Shown piece by piece: positions 33,142-43,121 of a stretch of DNA of 64,000 bases. The translations under genes and the position numbers were made by a program. The notes beneath the pieces are model-generated. The model worked only from the letters and a program-made list of their open reading frames with translations. It made no database searches and was not told the DNA's origin. Positions within the stretch are counted from its first letter, which is position 1. Each line of letters opens with the position of its first letter. The stretch spans positions 7,192,001 to 7,256,000 of the forward strand of contig CP085825.1 of NCBI GenBank assembly GCA_020809705.1, read 5' to 3'. Origin of the DNA: Calonectria ilicicola. Lineage: Eukaryota > Ascomycota > Sordariomycetes > Hypocreales > Nectriaceae.

Positions 33142-36100
33142 ATGACTTCCGAGATGGAGACCAAGGCCCCGTTGCCTAAAAACGAGTTAAACAAGGGTAG
33201 CGTTGATGTAGAGACTAAACCTACAGAGGGTTTCGGTGAGAATGAAGAGGAGTGAGTCTGATTTATTTCTTCTCTCAAACATCAATATTTAGTCATATCA
33301 TGACAGTTTGCGTATCTAGACGCTTACCAGCATCTGATAATAATATTGCAGTATGGATTTGGGGGTTTTAGCCTCTGTCCCAACCACGGACGAAGATGTA
33401 CCCGCCTCCACCTTTCGGTCTTGGATGCTTGGCATTCTTTTCACTATGATTACAAATGGGCTAAATCAACTATTTACAATGCACAACCCACCACGTAAGT
33501 GTCTCAAATTGTAACTCGACTCCCAAAAGTGATATTTAGCTCATATCTTGCAGTGGTGGTCTCCGTTTATGTGGTTATTCTCATTACCTATCCGTTGGGT
33601 TGTTTTCTTGCACGAGTTCTGCCAGAGCGGCAAATTCACTGTTTCGGGACGGTTTTCACACTGAACCCTGGGCCTTTCAATCATAAAGAACACACACTCA
33701 TCAGTACGTTTTACTTTGCCAATAATATTCTCCTTTTTCCGTTTAAGGGTATTATTCGTGACATTTATGTCCCTTATGTAATTTGTTTGCAAATTATTAA
33801 CTCTCTAATGACAGGTATTATGATTGTTGGCACATCAACCTTTAACAGCAATGCCACTGCTGCTGATGTATACACTACATTCATCAGATACTTGGGCATG
33901 GCGGAGAAGGTCACGATTGGTTATAAACTGATGTTCCTGTTGGCCTCTCAAGCCTTCGCGTTCGGACTAGGCGGTGTTTTTCAACGACTAGTCGTCGATC
34001 CAGCGTACTGCGTGTGGCCGTCTGTCCTTCCTATCTGTGCTCTATTACACGGCTTTCATAATGGTTCATTTTCCAACTTTAGTGTTCCGGGGTGGAACAT
34101 GCCACGTATGCGGTTCTTCTGGATTATTCTTGTGTCGACTACGGCCTATCAATTCATTCCAGGCTATCTCTTCACAGCATTATCCACATTTGCTTGGGTC
34201 ACCTGGTAAGTTTGGCCTTTTTCTTCTTACAATTTCTATGTGATAAGATGAAATCGACCATGCTCATTCAACATAGGATTGCTCCAAATAATGTCGTCAT
34301 TAATCATATATTTGGCTCAACGACAGGTCTTGACTTGATTCCGATCACATTTGATTGGAATCAGGTCACAGCGTATCTGTCTAGTCCGCTAGTTGTGCCA
34401 GGCTGGGCTATTCTGAATCTTGGATTTGCAGTTCTAGGCATCCTTTGGGTTATAACACCCGCACTTCATTGGAGTAATACATGGTACGGGCTTTATTTAC
34501 CTATATCGAGTTCCAGTATCTTCGATAATACAGGAGCCTCGTACAATGTTACCAAGGTCATAAACCCAGACTTTACTCTAAATGACGAGGCATACCACGC
34601 ATATTCGCCCATATTTCTTTCCACCACTTCCATCTTGTCTTACGGTATGTAATTGTTCATCACTTTGCTTTTGAATTCCTTTTCCCTTAGTGTCTTGACC
34701 ATCCTTTTTCTCACTTATTTCTGCAGGTCTGGGTCTAGGATCGGTAACAGCAGTACTTGTGCACTCTTATTTGAACCACCATAAGCAAATGTGGCAAGGA
34801 CTTAAAGCGACATTTAATAAAGGTAGTGACGAATTGGAGCGAGAAGATGTTCACACCAGAGTAAGTAAATCTGTTTTATCCCATCCCACAGGCGCTAAGT
34901 GCAGCTGCTGACGATTGACACAGTTAATGAAACGATATAAATCGACCCCGACGTGGTGGTATTTTGTGTCACTAATCAGTGTTGTGGGCCTGTCTATCGG
35001 CTTCGTGGAGGGCTTCAACACTGGAGTGCCTTGGTGGGGTATCCTCCTTGCTCTAGCGATCCAGCTCGCCACTATTGTTCCAATGTCCATCATGGCTGCG
35101 CTCTGTAACCAGACTGTTTCATTAAATGTAATTGCTGGGCTCTTGGGAGGGTTTCTCTTTCCTGGCAATATGGAAGCCGTAATTGTATTCAAAGTAAGTT
35201 CATTCACATCATGAAAAGCTGGGAACGCTTCAAAATTAATCCGAAAATTGGTAGGTCTTCCTTTATGTTCCATTAGAAACGGCCGTGGTGTTGCTTCGAG
35301 ATCAAAAGTTAGGTCATTACATGGTTAGTTAACTTTCATATCGTGAAGTTGGTGCCATGACGTGCTCAAAACGTTAACGAAACAATGGGAAATGATTAGA
35401 AAGTACCTCCCCGGGTTGTCTTTTCAGCACAGGCCATCGGCATCATCGTGTCATGGCTCACACAGACAGGAGTAAATACCTGGGCCCTAAACAATATCAG
35501 CGGCATTTGCACAACGAGTACGGTAGTAAGTATCAAAGCGAAAATTCTAATATAAGCCTTTCCTTGCCTACCGACTTCCTAATTGTCCTTCAAATTTGAA
35601 GTCAGAACGGTAGATTGATACAATAATAAAAGTCTCAGAGCTGACTAGATGCCATTTCTTCGTAGTACATTTGCCCAATTGCCCGAGCATTTGAATCTAG
35701 CATTATCACGTGGGGTTTGATTGGGCCTGCCAGGCTCTTCGGTGCCGGCTCCATGTACAGTAGTATGTTGTACATCCTGGTGGTGGGAGCCGCACTCCCC
35801 GTCATAGTATATCTTACGAGCAAGAAATTTCCACGCTCATGGATCAAGCATATCCACGTGCCTCTCATAATGTCTTCAACGGCTTCTATTCCACCAGCTA
35901 CTGCCATTAACTTTATACCATGGGCTTTAATTGGTTTAATTTTCAATTGGATCATCAAAAGACGATCAAACGGGTGGTGGCTAAAGTATGTATCTATAAA
36001 TTCCTCCAACGCATATAAGAAGACTAACTTACAGGAATCAACAGGTACAATTACCTCTTATCAGCTGGCCTCGACGGAGGACTCGGAATTTGCACATTCC

Positions 36101-36243
36101 TCATCTTCTTCTGCCTTTATTATCCGGGCGTGACACTGAACTGGTGGGGAAATGTGGGTGCACTTGAGACAGCCGATGTCATGGGTTTTCCAGTAAGGTC
36201 AGTCAGTCTTGGTGAGACATTTGGCCCTTCTACATGGAGATAA
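33142..36243 (+). CDS. Oligopeptide transporter, OPT family
   Basis: About ten exons joined by short introns. The first ends at 33251 and the last starts near 36045. The N-tail is hydrophilic ('MTSEMETKAPLPKNELNKG'). The body carries OPT signatures: 'STFRSWMLGILFTMITNGLNQLFTMHNPP', 'FTLNPGPFNHKEHTLI', 'AFGLGGVFQRLVVDPA', 'ICTTSTVYICPIARAFESS..TWGLIGPARLFG' (joined across an intron ending 'ttcgtag'), and a C-terminal 'WWLKYNYLLSAGLDGGLGI...LNWWGN'. It should be a proton-coupled plasma-membrane importer of tetra- to pentapeptides or related ligands with about 14-16 helices. It follows the carboxypeptidase in the same direction. I saw no disruption of the frame. Confidence 0.9.
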
Positions 36244-36704
36244 AATTGCCCACTACCTAAAGCTGCTACAAAGATAATCTTCATTCCTCTCTAGCACTCA
36301 TTGACTTTACTGATCTATGTTACGTCAATTACTATTGAGTGATCGAACCGACAAGGTCTGGCCTCACCACAATGTTTGTAGCCCGTTAATGTAAATAATA
36401 GCTACGATTGTTCATTCATTCATCATCACGTTTCTCATGACGTAATCTCTTTGCTCTTGTACCAAGGAATGAAGTAACACGGGTCCATGCAAGTATCCAT
36501 TCTTTGATTGCATATGGTCGTCCAGTGCAAGATAATACTAAATAACAGATGTTGCTATCAATTTTCAATTAATTCAAAGCGTTTTAAAGCCCAAGAGCCT
36601 CTGATCTTGGTTGGGTGTCACAAATATCATTCCCAATAGCTCCTAAAATAGCCCAATCTTCAACCAGTAGCAGAAAGTCTGCAGACCTAAATTTATTACT
36701 TACT
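36244..36704. other. Convergent intergenic region, no gene seen
   Basis: 3'-3' gap between the OPT gene and the small secreted protein gene. AT-rich. Confidence 0.45.
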
Positions 36705-37101
36705 TTATCCTCTGCCAGGACAATACACTTTGTTATCGCTACCACTGCGATAACAAGGCGTGCCATCACCTCCGCCACTCTGTCTCGTCTATGATTTGTC
36801 TAATAAGCAAAAAGAATGAGCGTGCTTTTTTTTGTCTGAATACTTACACACTATGGGTTTCATATTAGTAATAACCGAAAAGCTGGAGAGAAATACAAAC
36901 CTTTCCCACGTCGCAATCATAGTTGAAGATCCACATCTTGCAACTGGTGCCGTTGCATTTCTATCGTATATCAGCTTGCTTGCAAACATCTAATTCAACG
37001 GGTAAGTGGGGAACACCTACACCCTTGGTGTCTCGTTTCTCATGAGGCGCAGCTAGGACACCAGTCAACATCGAGAGTGTGAGAAGTGCAGCCAGCTTCA
37101 T
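36705..37101 (-). CDS. Small secreted cysteine-rich protein with predicted 3-nt exon
   Basis: Signal peptide 'MKLAALLTLSMLTGVLAAP' followed by a dibasic KR. Proposed exons are 37021-37101, 36901-36960, 36848-36850 and 36705-36788, all phase 0, giving 75 residues. The mature part has Cys in 'GKCNGTSCK', 'NYDC', 'GTPCY' and 'VYCPG'. The 3-nt exon TGT, bounded by 'cccatag' and a strong 'gtaagt', adds a sixth Cys; a two-exon alternative would leave five. The first intron (36961-37020) has donor gtaggt and acceptor cgatag, and reading through it meets a TAG. The family is not identified; candidates are a fungal effector-like or antimicrobial-like secreted peptide. It is convergent with the OPT gene. 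Confidence 0.6.
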
Positions 37102-39359
37102 TTTAACGGTATTATATCAGGCCGTCTTATATTTTGGCATGTAAAGACAAATATCAAATCTCACAGAGAGGCCAAGACGAGATAGCTTTAAAAAGGTTTC
37201 CGAGTCAAGTCTGATGAAGTTGATACCATACAGCGAGCCCATCAAGTATTTAACATCACTTTAACACCGACAGTCCAACCCATAAGCCGATGCACAAGAA
37301 TGAGTGTCATGTTTAAATTTTTTTAGAGAATAAACTTGAACATTTGGGTTGTTAAGTCTCGTAAATACGCCAATCAGGATAACGGTTGATGAATCCCACT
37401 ATCAAAGTTTAGAGATAAACGTAGGAACTTTGTTGAATTCAGCCTCCAGAGCTTCGACAAATCTTAAATGACGATTTATTTATTTATTTATTTTGCACTA
37501 GCTTTCATGAAATTAATCACCTGGCGTTATATTTCATATATCCCAGACTTGTGCAGCATATTGTTTAATGATGGTAGGTGAGCTCATTTCAACTGCCTAA
37601 CAAAAGACAGCCAGACTTGACACAACATCGGGTTGGTCAAATGACTTAGTTATAAATGCACCACTGCTTCAGGAAGCCATAACACACACTTTACGTTATT
37701 TGTAATAGTGGTCTCCCCGAGTCACTTTGGATGGCGAAAAAATGATGGGGGTGGCGGCCGTGTATTGCTCTGATCAAGACAAAAGATCGTTCCTATCCAC
37801 CAACCTATCAATGGCGACGTTTCATCGCCCGCTACCGATGCATAACTCAAATAGCCTTTATCGCTAGCAGTTGTCGGGCGAAATCTAATCGAGCTAGGAT
37901 AAACGCAGCAGATACCGCGCTTATCAACCATGAATCGCGGAGAATGTGAAGTTTAATTTGGAATGGATCTGCCGGGAATGAACAAGAGCTCGGCCTATGC
38001 GACATAAATCACGCAAATTCAACTTTTTTTTTAACTTCTTACTTTTTCGTTTAGATTCTATTTAGATGCAATGCGTCTCCAATCGCAGAGAACATCCAAG
38101 CTTGGTAGCATGCACCAGTTTGTCCAATTCCCCCACAGGCCGATATATTGTAAAACATTCGCCACCTTATGAAACTTGCACTTGGCTACATTAATAAGTT
38201 TATCAATGCGTCGGGATTTTAGGAATTTGCTTCGAACAGGTTGTTTAAAATATAGATATGCCCGGGGTTAAAGAAAATTCCCCCCGCAGTTGCGTCACAT
38301 ATTATCGTAGCAAGACGTTGCATCGGAGATCTTGACATACTATTTCTTGACTGTATGTGCATCTTGCGCCTGTTGGTGTACACACTAGTGTGACATCCAT
38401 GGAAGCCGGCACCATTTTAGTCGTCTTTACTATCGTGATCGAGAAACCTGAACAGCTATTGTTGCTTTGCTTGTAGAATTCCGATGGTCCCAAAAGCCAA
38501 TTTGACGAGGCTTATATTTGAAACAAGGCTTGTGGGAGGCCAAAGTGGACTATTGATCAGCTGGTTATGTAGGAAGTTAGGTTATACGGTTAAGTCTAGT
38601 TAGAGGGTGCAACGGGCTGTTAGAACAACTTCTGAGTAGCTTCCCCCCCGAACGATGCAATTTCATCCCAGTTTGCGCACTTCGAAGCATAGTAGCTTTA
38701 GGATTCTCCAGATAGATTAATATGCGAGTTACAGCTTCAGATATCTCAGATAGCCTATTCCCAGCAAAGCCCAGTGAGTTCGATTTGAGGAAGAGAAACG
38801 ATGGTTTTCAACTTCATTTGGCTCAACAAAATCTTTGAACATTTGCCACAGTATGACCAGCCCCAACAGCAATCATTCATCATTATGATATTTGCAAATC
38901 CCAGCGATGAACAGTCATTCGATAGCAATTAATGCCTAAGCCACCCCCTTTTCAAAAGGGAATCTAAACCCTAGGCTACGCCCACAGGATACTGTCTCAT
39001 CCCACGAGTCAACACATCTCTGAATACTGGCGTAGGCCCCTGAACCCGGCGTCCCCTGGTGCCGCGCTAACCAATTGGGCTCACTAGATTAGGTCCGCCT
39101 CATGCACCTCAACCTGGCATCATGTGTTTCGCTAAAATAAACCTTAGGTTCAATTGCTGTGTTGGTTGGCAGCTTGTAACGCTAACGTGAAGCATGGGTG
39201 CAAGTGGAACCCAACAGGGGGCAAGTCATTCGACATTCATAAACCCCTCAGGATGGATGCTGCCACGTTTCAACAAATCTATTTTCCTTTTCTCGACTCG
39301 GCAGAATACTGTTTTCCGGACCAATTACCAAATAAGTGAGCTGTTAGGCTTCATCAGAG
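37102..39359. other. Gene-poor, AT-rich 2.3-kb stretch
   Basis: No supported gene on either strand. It contains an ATTT tetranucleotide run near 37473-37493 and, at its right end, a tRNA-like SINE remnant annotated separately. The many short frames show no family signature. This may be relic repeat DNA. Confidence 0.5.
39015..39105 (-). repeat. tRNA-derived SINE-like remnant
   Basis: On the minus strand, 'GTGAGCCCAATTGGTTAGCGC' resembles a tRNA D-arm/A box. About 30 bases later 'CCGGGTTCAGGGGCC' resembles a T-arm/B box. The spacing suits a pol III internal promoter, but no complete cloverleaf can be drawn and the B box departs from GGTTCGA. A degenerate SINE or tRNA pseudogene fits best. Confidence 0.35.
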
Positions 39360-39971
39360 ATGGCCATGTCAACCGATGTTCAAAGTGAAGGTCAAGGCCA
39401 AGTTAAGCATGATTTTGTTTTTGAGAATTTAAAAAATGAAAAAGAGTTGCACTACCAACGTCAGCACCCCTCAAACAATGGATATTGCTAAGTTTGGCTA
39501 ATTCTGAAATAGCATGCGTAAAGTTGACGGTTTATTTTAAAAAGAGGATGGATATTTCCTTTGACGAGTTTGTGCAGCATTGGTCTCATGTTCATGCGGA
39601 CTTGACAATGGCCTCAAAACCATTTGGTGTTTGTAAAGTTCAGCGCTATTCCCAAGTGAGCAAAATGCCTCCCGAAAAAAGTGCCAAGTCTTTGTCTAAC
39701 TCTTTTCCAGTGTCACCAGCTTCCCACGCAGAGGGATGGGCTTATTAAGATGGGACTCACGCCATTGGAATACGATGGTATCTCGACTATGTGGTTCAAA
39801 AAATGGGAAGATCTTGAGAACTTCTTCACTGGACCTGCTAATGAAGTGAAGCTTACTGAAGATTGCTTTCATTTTATTGACATGGAGCATGGGGTGCGGT
39901 TCTACGCGGGGTATGTGACAAGGGTCCACAATGTTGAGCCACGACTAACAACTATTCTAGGCAAGACATAA
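39360..39971 (+). CDS. EthD-domain protein
   Basis: The EthD core is clear: 'CVKLTVYFKKRMDISFDEFVQHWSHVHADLTMA', 'KVQRYSQ', then after an intron (39656-39710) 'CHQLPTQRDGLIKMGLTPLEYDGISTMWFKKWEDLENFF' and 'DMEHGVRFYAGY'. The first exon is inferred: ATG at 39360 with donor at 39385 or 39391 and acceptor at 39511-39512 keeps phase and yields about 142 residues. No other ATG reads into the core. EthD/ABM-like ferredoxin-fold proteins act in polyketide tailoring or ether/aromatic degradation. It sits at the left edge of the hydrolase/ligase group. Confidence 0.7.
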
Positions 39972-40248
39972 TCATGTTAGGAAAAGGAATCCCGGACATC
40001 GATGATGAAAATGGATTTTTGGAATCTAATCCGTCAAATGGGGAAATTTCGCAGTGAGGGAAAAGATAAGAACATATGCCATGAGTAATTCAAATGAGTG
40101 ACTTGAATCGTTGAAATGTCCATCAGTGGCAGATACTTGAGTCCTTTCGCAATATTGTGTTGAAACAAATCTCCTGATTCATGTTTTCGTAGCGGCGGTT
40201 TGGGGAGGTTAATAATCATTCTAATTTAAAATCCTATTCTAATGGTAT

Positions 40249-41165
40249 TTAAAGGTTCTTGCTAAGAAATTGAATCTGCGCCTGAACATTTACATCAAAC
40301 AAGGGTGAATTGTAGTTAGAAAGATGATCATCTTGAAGATGGACAAACTGCTTTGGTTCCTTGGCTCTTCGGAAAGCCATTTTCTGTGCGTCAAATGGTC
40401 CACTGAGCGGGTCAATCGTCGCGGCCAAGTACAGCATTGGCCGGGGCGAAATTTTGTGAATGTGATCCTGAGGCTCTACCTTTGCGATGTGATATAAACT
40501 CTGTAATGCAATTCGATTCTCCCATGGTGTTTTCGCCTTATCCGAGAGGTGACGAGCACCATGGGCAAAGTTCCAGGAACTTGGCCGTGAATAATAATGT
40601 CCCCTCGTTCTCCGGAAGCTTCAGCGTCAGAACTATCCCAAGCTTGAATGTATTGTCGCTCTGTGTTTGGATCTTTCGTCAATTGCTCCCGCTCAGCATA
40701 GACCCGGTCCATAATATCTGCAGGCCAGTTCGTGGAGTCCCACGCGCCAGAGATAAAAGGCATGACGAGAATGACAGCCTTGATATGCGGGTCGTCACCT
40801 GCGGCTATCATTGACGCGCCACCAGAATGACCTATTCCCCAAAGAGCAATGCGGGACTTGTCGACTTCTGGCAGAGAACGCACAAAGAGCACAGCGTCAT
40901 GATAGTCCTCGGCCTGTTGCATTGGGTTGACGACACCGGGAGTTCCTTCGCTAGAACCCCAGCCACGGTGGTCATAGATCAATACAGAGTATCCAGCTTC
41001 AACAAATCTATTTGCCCAATTGGGAAGAAAGTGCTCCTTCAGAAGCGTGAGGCCTTGGGTCATGATGACAATTGGCGTCCCATGAGGTTGTGGTGCAGCA
41101 AGAAAAAGGTCCCCTCGAAGAATAACACCATCAACAGTAGTGAACTCGACCCTTTTAGAGACCAT
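40249..41165 (-). pseudogene. Alpha/beta hydrolase (dienelactone/acyltransferase-like), frameshifted
   Basis: The first part from 41165 reads 'RVEFTTVDGVILRGDLF', 'GWGSSEG', nucleophile 'GIGHSGGASM', then '...DAEASGERGDIIIHGQVP'. Homology then moves to another frame: 'WNFAHGARHLSDKAK', 'PWENRIALQSLYHIAKVEP', 'ISPRPMLYLAATIDPLSGP', ending 'FLSKNL'. One base appears to be missing near 40571-40580 (a GTTCCAGGAAC palindrome), and no intron explains the change. Either the gene is broken or the assembly has an error. The relative at 41895 lies divergently across a 729-base promoter. Such proteins act as hydrolases or acyl transferases next to polyketide or CoA-ligase genes. Confidence 0.75.
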
Positions 41166-41894
41166 TTTGAAGAAAAGAAAGAATAAAGAAATTATTTCAA
41201 CAGTTTTGTGGAGAAATTGTTCGTAATAACAATGGATTCAGATGAGGAATTGATATTCGCAGCGATGTTAAAAATTTGTTGAATCTTCTGATTGCCCCTA
41301 AATGCTGCATCTGACCAAGGCTATATCTGTATTCTATATAGGTCTCTTCAACTATCTAATTTTTCACATATGATTCATCTTTGAGTCCAGATTACGAATT
41401 AATCCATTCTACTCGATCAATACAAGAATTGGAAGTTGAAACATGATTACGAACACTCCACCTCAACACGACCCTCGTAGTGATTACGAACACTAAAAAT
41501 GCATTATTCCAGAATAGTACTAGCGCGTCCGTAATCACTGTTTTTTTTCACGCTTCACTGGTCGACTTTAGTCACTAACCTAAAAAGGAATCATTAGAAT
41601 TCCTGATGTAGCTTAGCGTTTTCAGCCATATCAATTCACATTCCCACATAGCGACCGCTTGTATGCACACTGAAGATGGATTATTGCCCGTGAACCAAAT
41701 ATTTCAGACCGCATCTCTTTGGTGATTAGTAAATCGTTTTTCAAGGGGGTGTCTTTTTTTTTTACAAATACAATGGACAGTATTTCGGTATTTAAGCTCC
41801 TGGCCAACGCCGCATTTCCCACTATCAACCCGCTACATTCCAGCAATCTCCAAACTATCCACTCCCGTCCCTGGCATCATACTCAAACAACATT
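41166..41894. promoter_or_regulatory. Divergent promoter with TGATTACGAAC repeats
   Basis: This region separates the two hydrolase genes. TGATTACGAACACT occurs exactly at 41444-41457 and 41481-41494. A related GATTACGAA lies at 41390, and an inverted variant (GTCCGTAATCA) ends at 41537. Positions 41480-41539 form a 60-base unit with imperfect inverted ends (12 of 13 bases match). The same word recurs at 51540-51916. This may be a regulator site or a miniature element; the sequence alone does not decide. Confidence 0.55.
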
Positions 41895-42912
41895 ATGTCT
41901 GCAACATCCGCTCAGCTTCGTCCTTACGACTCTTTATTGCCATACGAACGGGTAGAGCTCAAAACTTACGATTCCACAATTTTGAGGGGAAACTTTTACC
42001 ATGCAGTTCACGCCCAGAAACAAAGACCCATTGTCATTTTTGTCCATGGCATTGGTCTGGTAAAGGAACAGTATCTGGAGAATTGGTTTCGCCATTTTCT
42101 TCAATCAGGTTATCATTTTCTGGCCTATGACAACCGATCCTTTGGGGATTCCGATGGTCTTCCAAGAAACAACTTCAACTGGAATCTCCAAGCCGAAGAC
42201 TTTATTGATGCCGTAACTTTTGCACAAAGTCTGCCGGAAATCGACGAAGACAGAGTCTTTGGTTGGGGCGTAGCGCATTCTGGAGGACTAATCGCCATGT
42301 AAGTATTTCTTTTAAGTGTCGGTTTCCTGTGGCTAATGACAATCCAGGGCTGCTGCGGTTGATAAGCGCATTGCTGGCATCATCATGTTTCTCCCATCCA
42401 TTGACGGCTCATGGGACAAGGGCCTCTAGGGCGAGGAAACTTGGGAAGCCGTCCAGCGCCATCGTTTTCAAAAGAAGCTTGCAGATGAAGGGTATCTGCA
42501 GTTTTGGCCATTGACTGATGACCAAGCCGCAGGTAAGGGAGGTTCTGTTCTGCCAGGAGATTATGTGCGCAATTAGTCAATCGTTGGTAAAAGAATGGCT
42601 GAGCAGGGGGGTAATATGTCCTTCACCGGGCAGTTGACGTATTCTAGCTTCTAGGAAGACTATAAAACTCGCCCGGCGGACTTTCTAAGTGCCATTACAG
42701 CACCGGTGCTGTGGGTGATGGCCACAGAGGATGTAGTCTGTGGACCACTCGAGTTCACCAAGGGATGGTACGACAAACTTCAGTGTCCTAAGGAGATTTG
42801 TATCCTTGAAGGGGAGCATCTTGCACAGTACTTTGATCCCGGGTTCCCCAAGAGTGTGGAGGCAATGTTGTCGTTCCTGGGAAAATATGCAGCATCAAAG
42901 GATAAACTCTAA
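41895..42912 (+). pseudogene. Alpha/beta hydrolase relative with three in-frame TAG codons
   Basis: Exon 1 (41895-42298) reads 'RVELKTYDSTILRGNFYH', 'FVHGIGLVKEQYLENW', 'YDNRSFGDSDG' and nucleophile 'GVAHSGGLIAM'. After a normal intron (42299-42347) the same frame continues to 42912, past TAG at 42427, 42574 and 42652. The protein between stops stays well conserved in character ('IIMFLPSIDGSWDKGL', 'LQFWPLTDDQAAGKGG', 'PADFLSAITAPVLWVMATEDVVCG', final 'LEGEHLAQYFDP'). All three stops are one transition from CAG or TGG. No indel is seen. It is probably a recently inactivated gene; readthrough is less likely. Confidence 0.8.
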
Positions 42913-43121
42913 GTTCAAGTAATTGATAGAAAGTATTTAACGAGGCGATGAATCATTATGGTCATAACAGGTTGACAACCGTTTTAGCAATTGATGTTTC
43001 TAATAATGTCCACTTTAGTCCATGCTTTTGTTATTTTCAGTTTATACAAGTCCCAACAATCATTTAATACTTAGACGGCATCATACAAACGATTGGGTCA
43101 TTTGGAGGATGTGCTTTCTCA

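Noticed and set aside
34915..36133. OPT gene broken into fragments
   Set aside because: All frame changes coincide with short GT-AG introns, and the joined protein keeps the OPT motif order.
36961..36963. In-frame TAG in the small secreted protein gene, which would match the TAG pattern of the other damaged genes
   Set aside because: It lies exactly at the end of a good 60-nt intron (gtaggt...cgatag) whose removal keeps phase 0, so it is read as an acceptor site and not as a lesion.
39015..39105. Functional tRNA gene
   Set aside because: A- and B-box-like segments exist, but acceptor and anticodon stems do not pair and the T-loop lacks GGTTCGA.
41895..42912. Heavy repeat-induced point mutation across the hydrolase region
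   Set aside because: The frames are otherwise free of stops and protein character is well kept, so at most light mutation has occurred. Only the single-transition class is noted.
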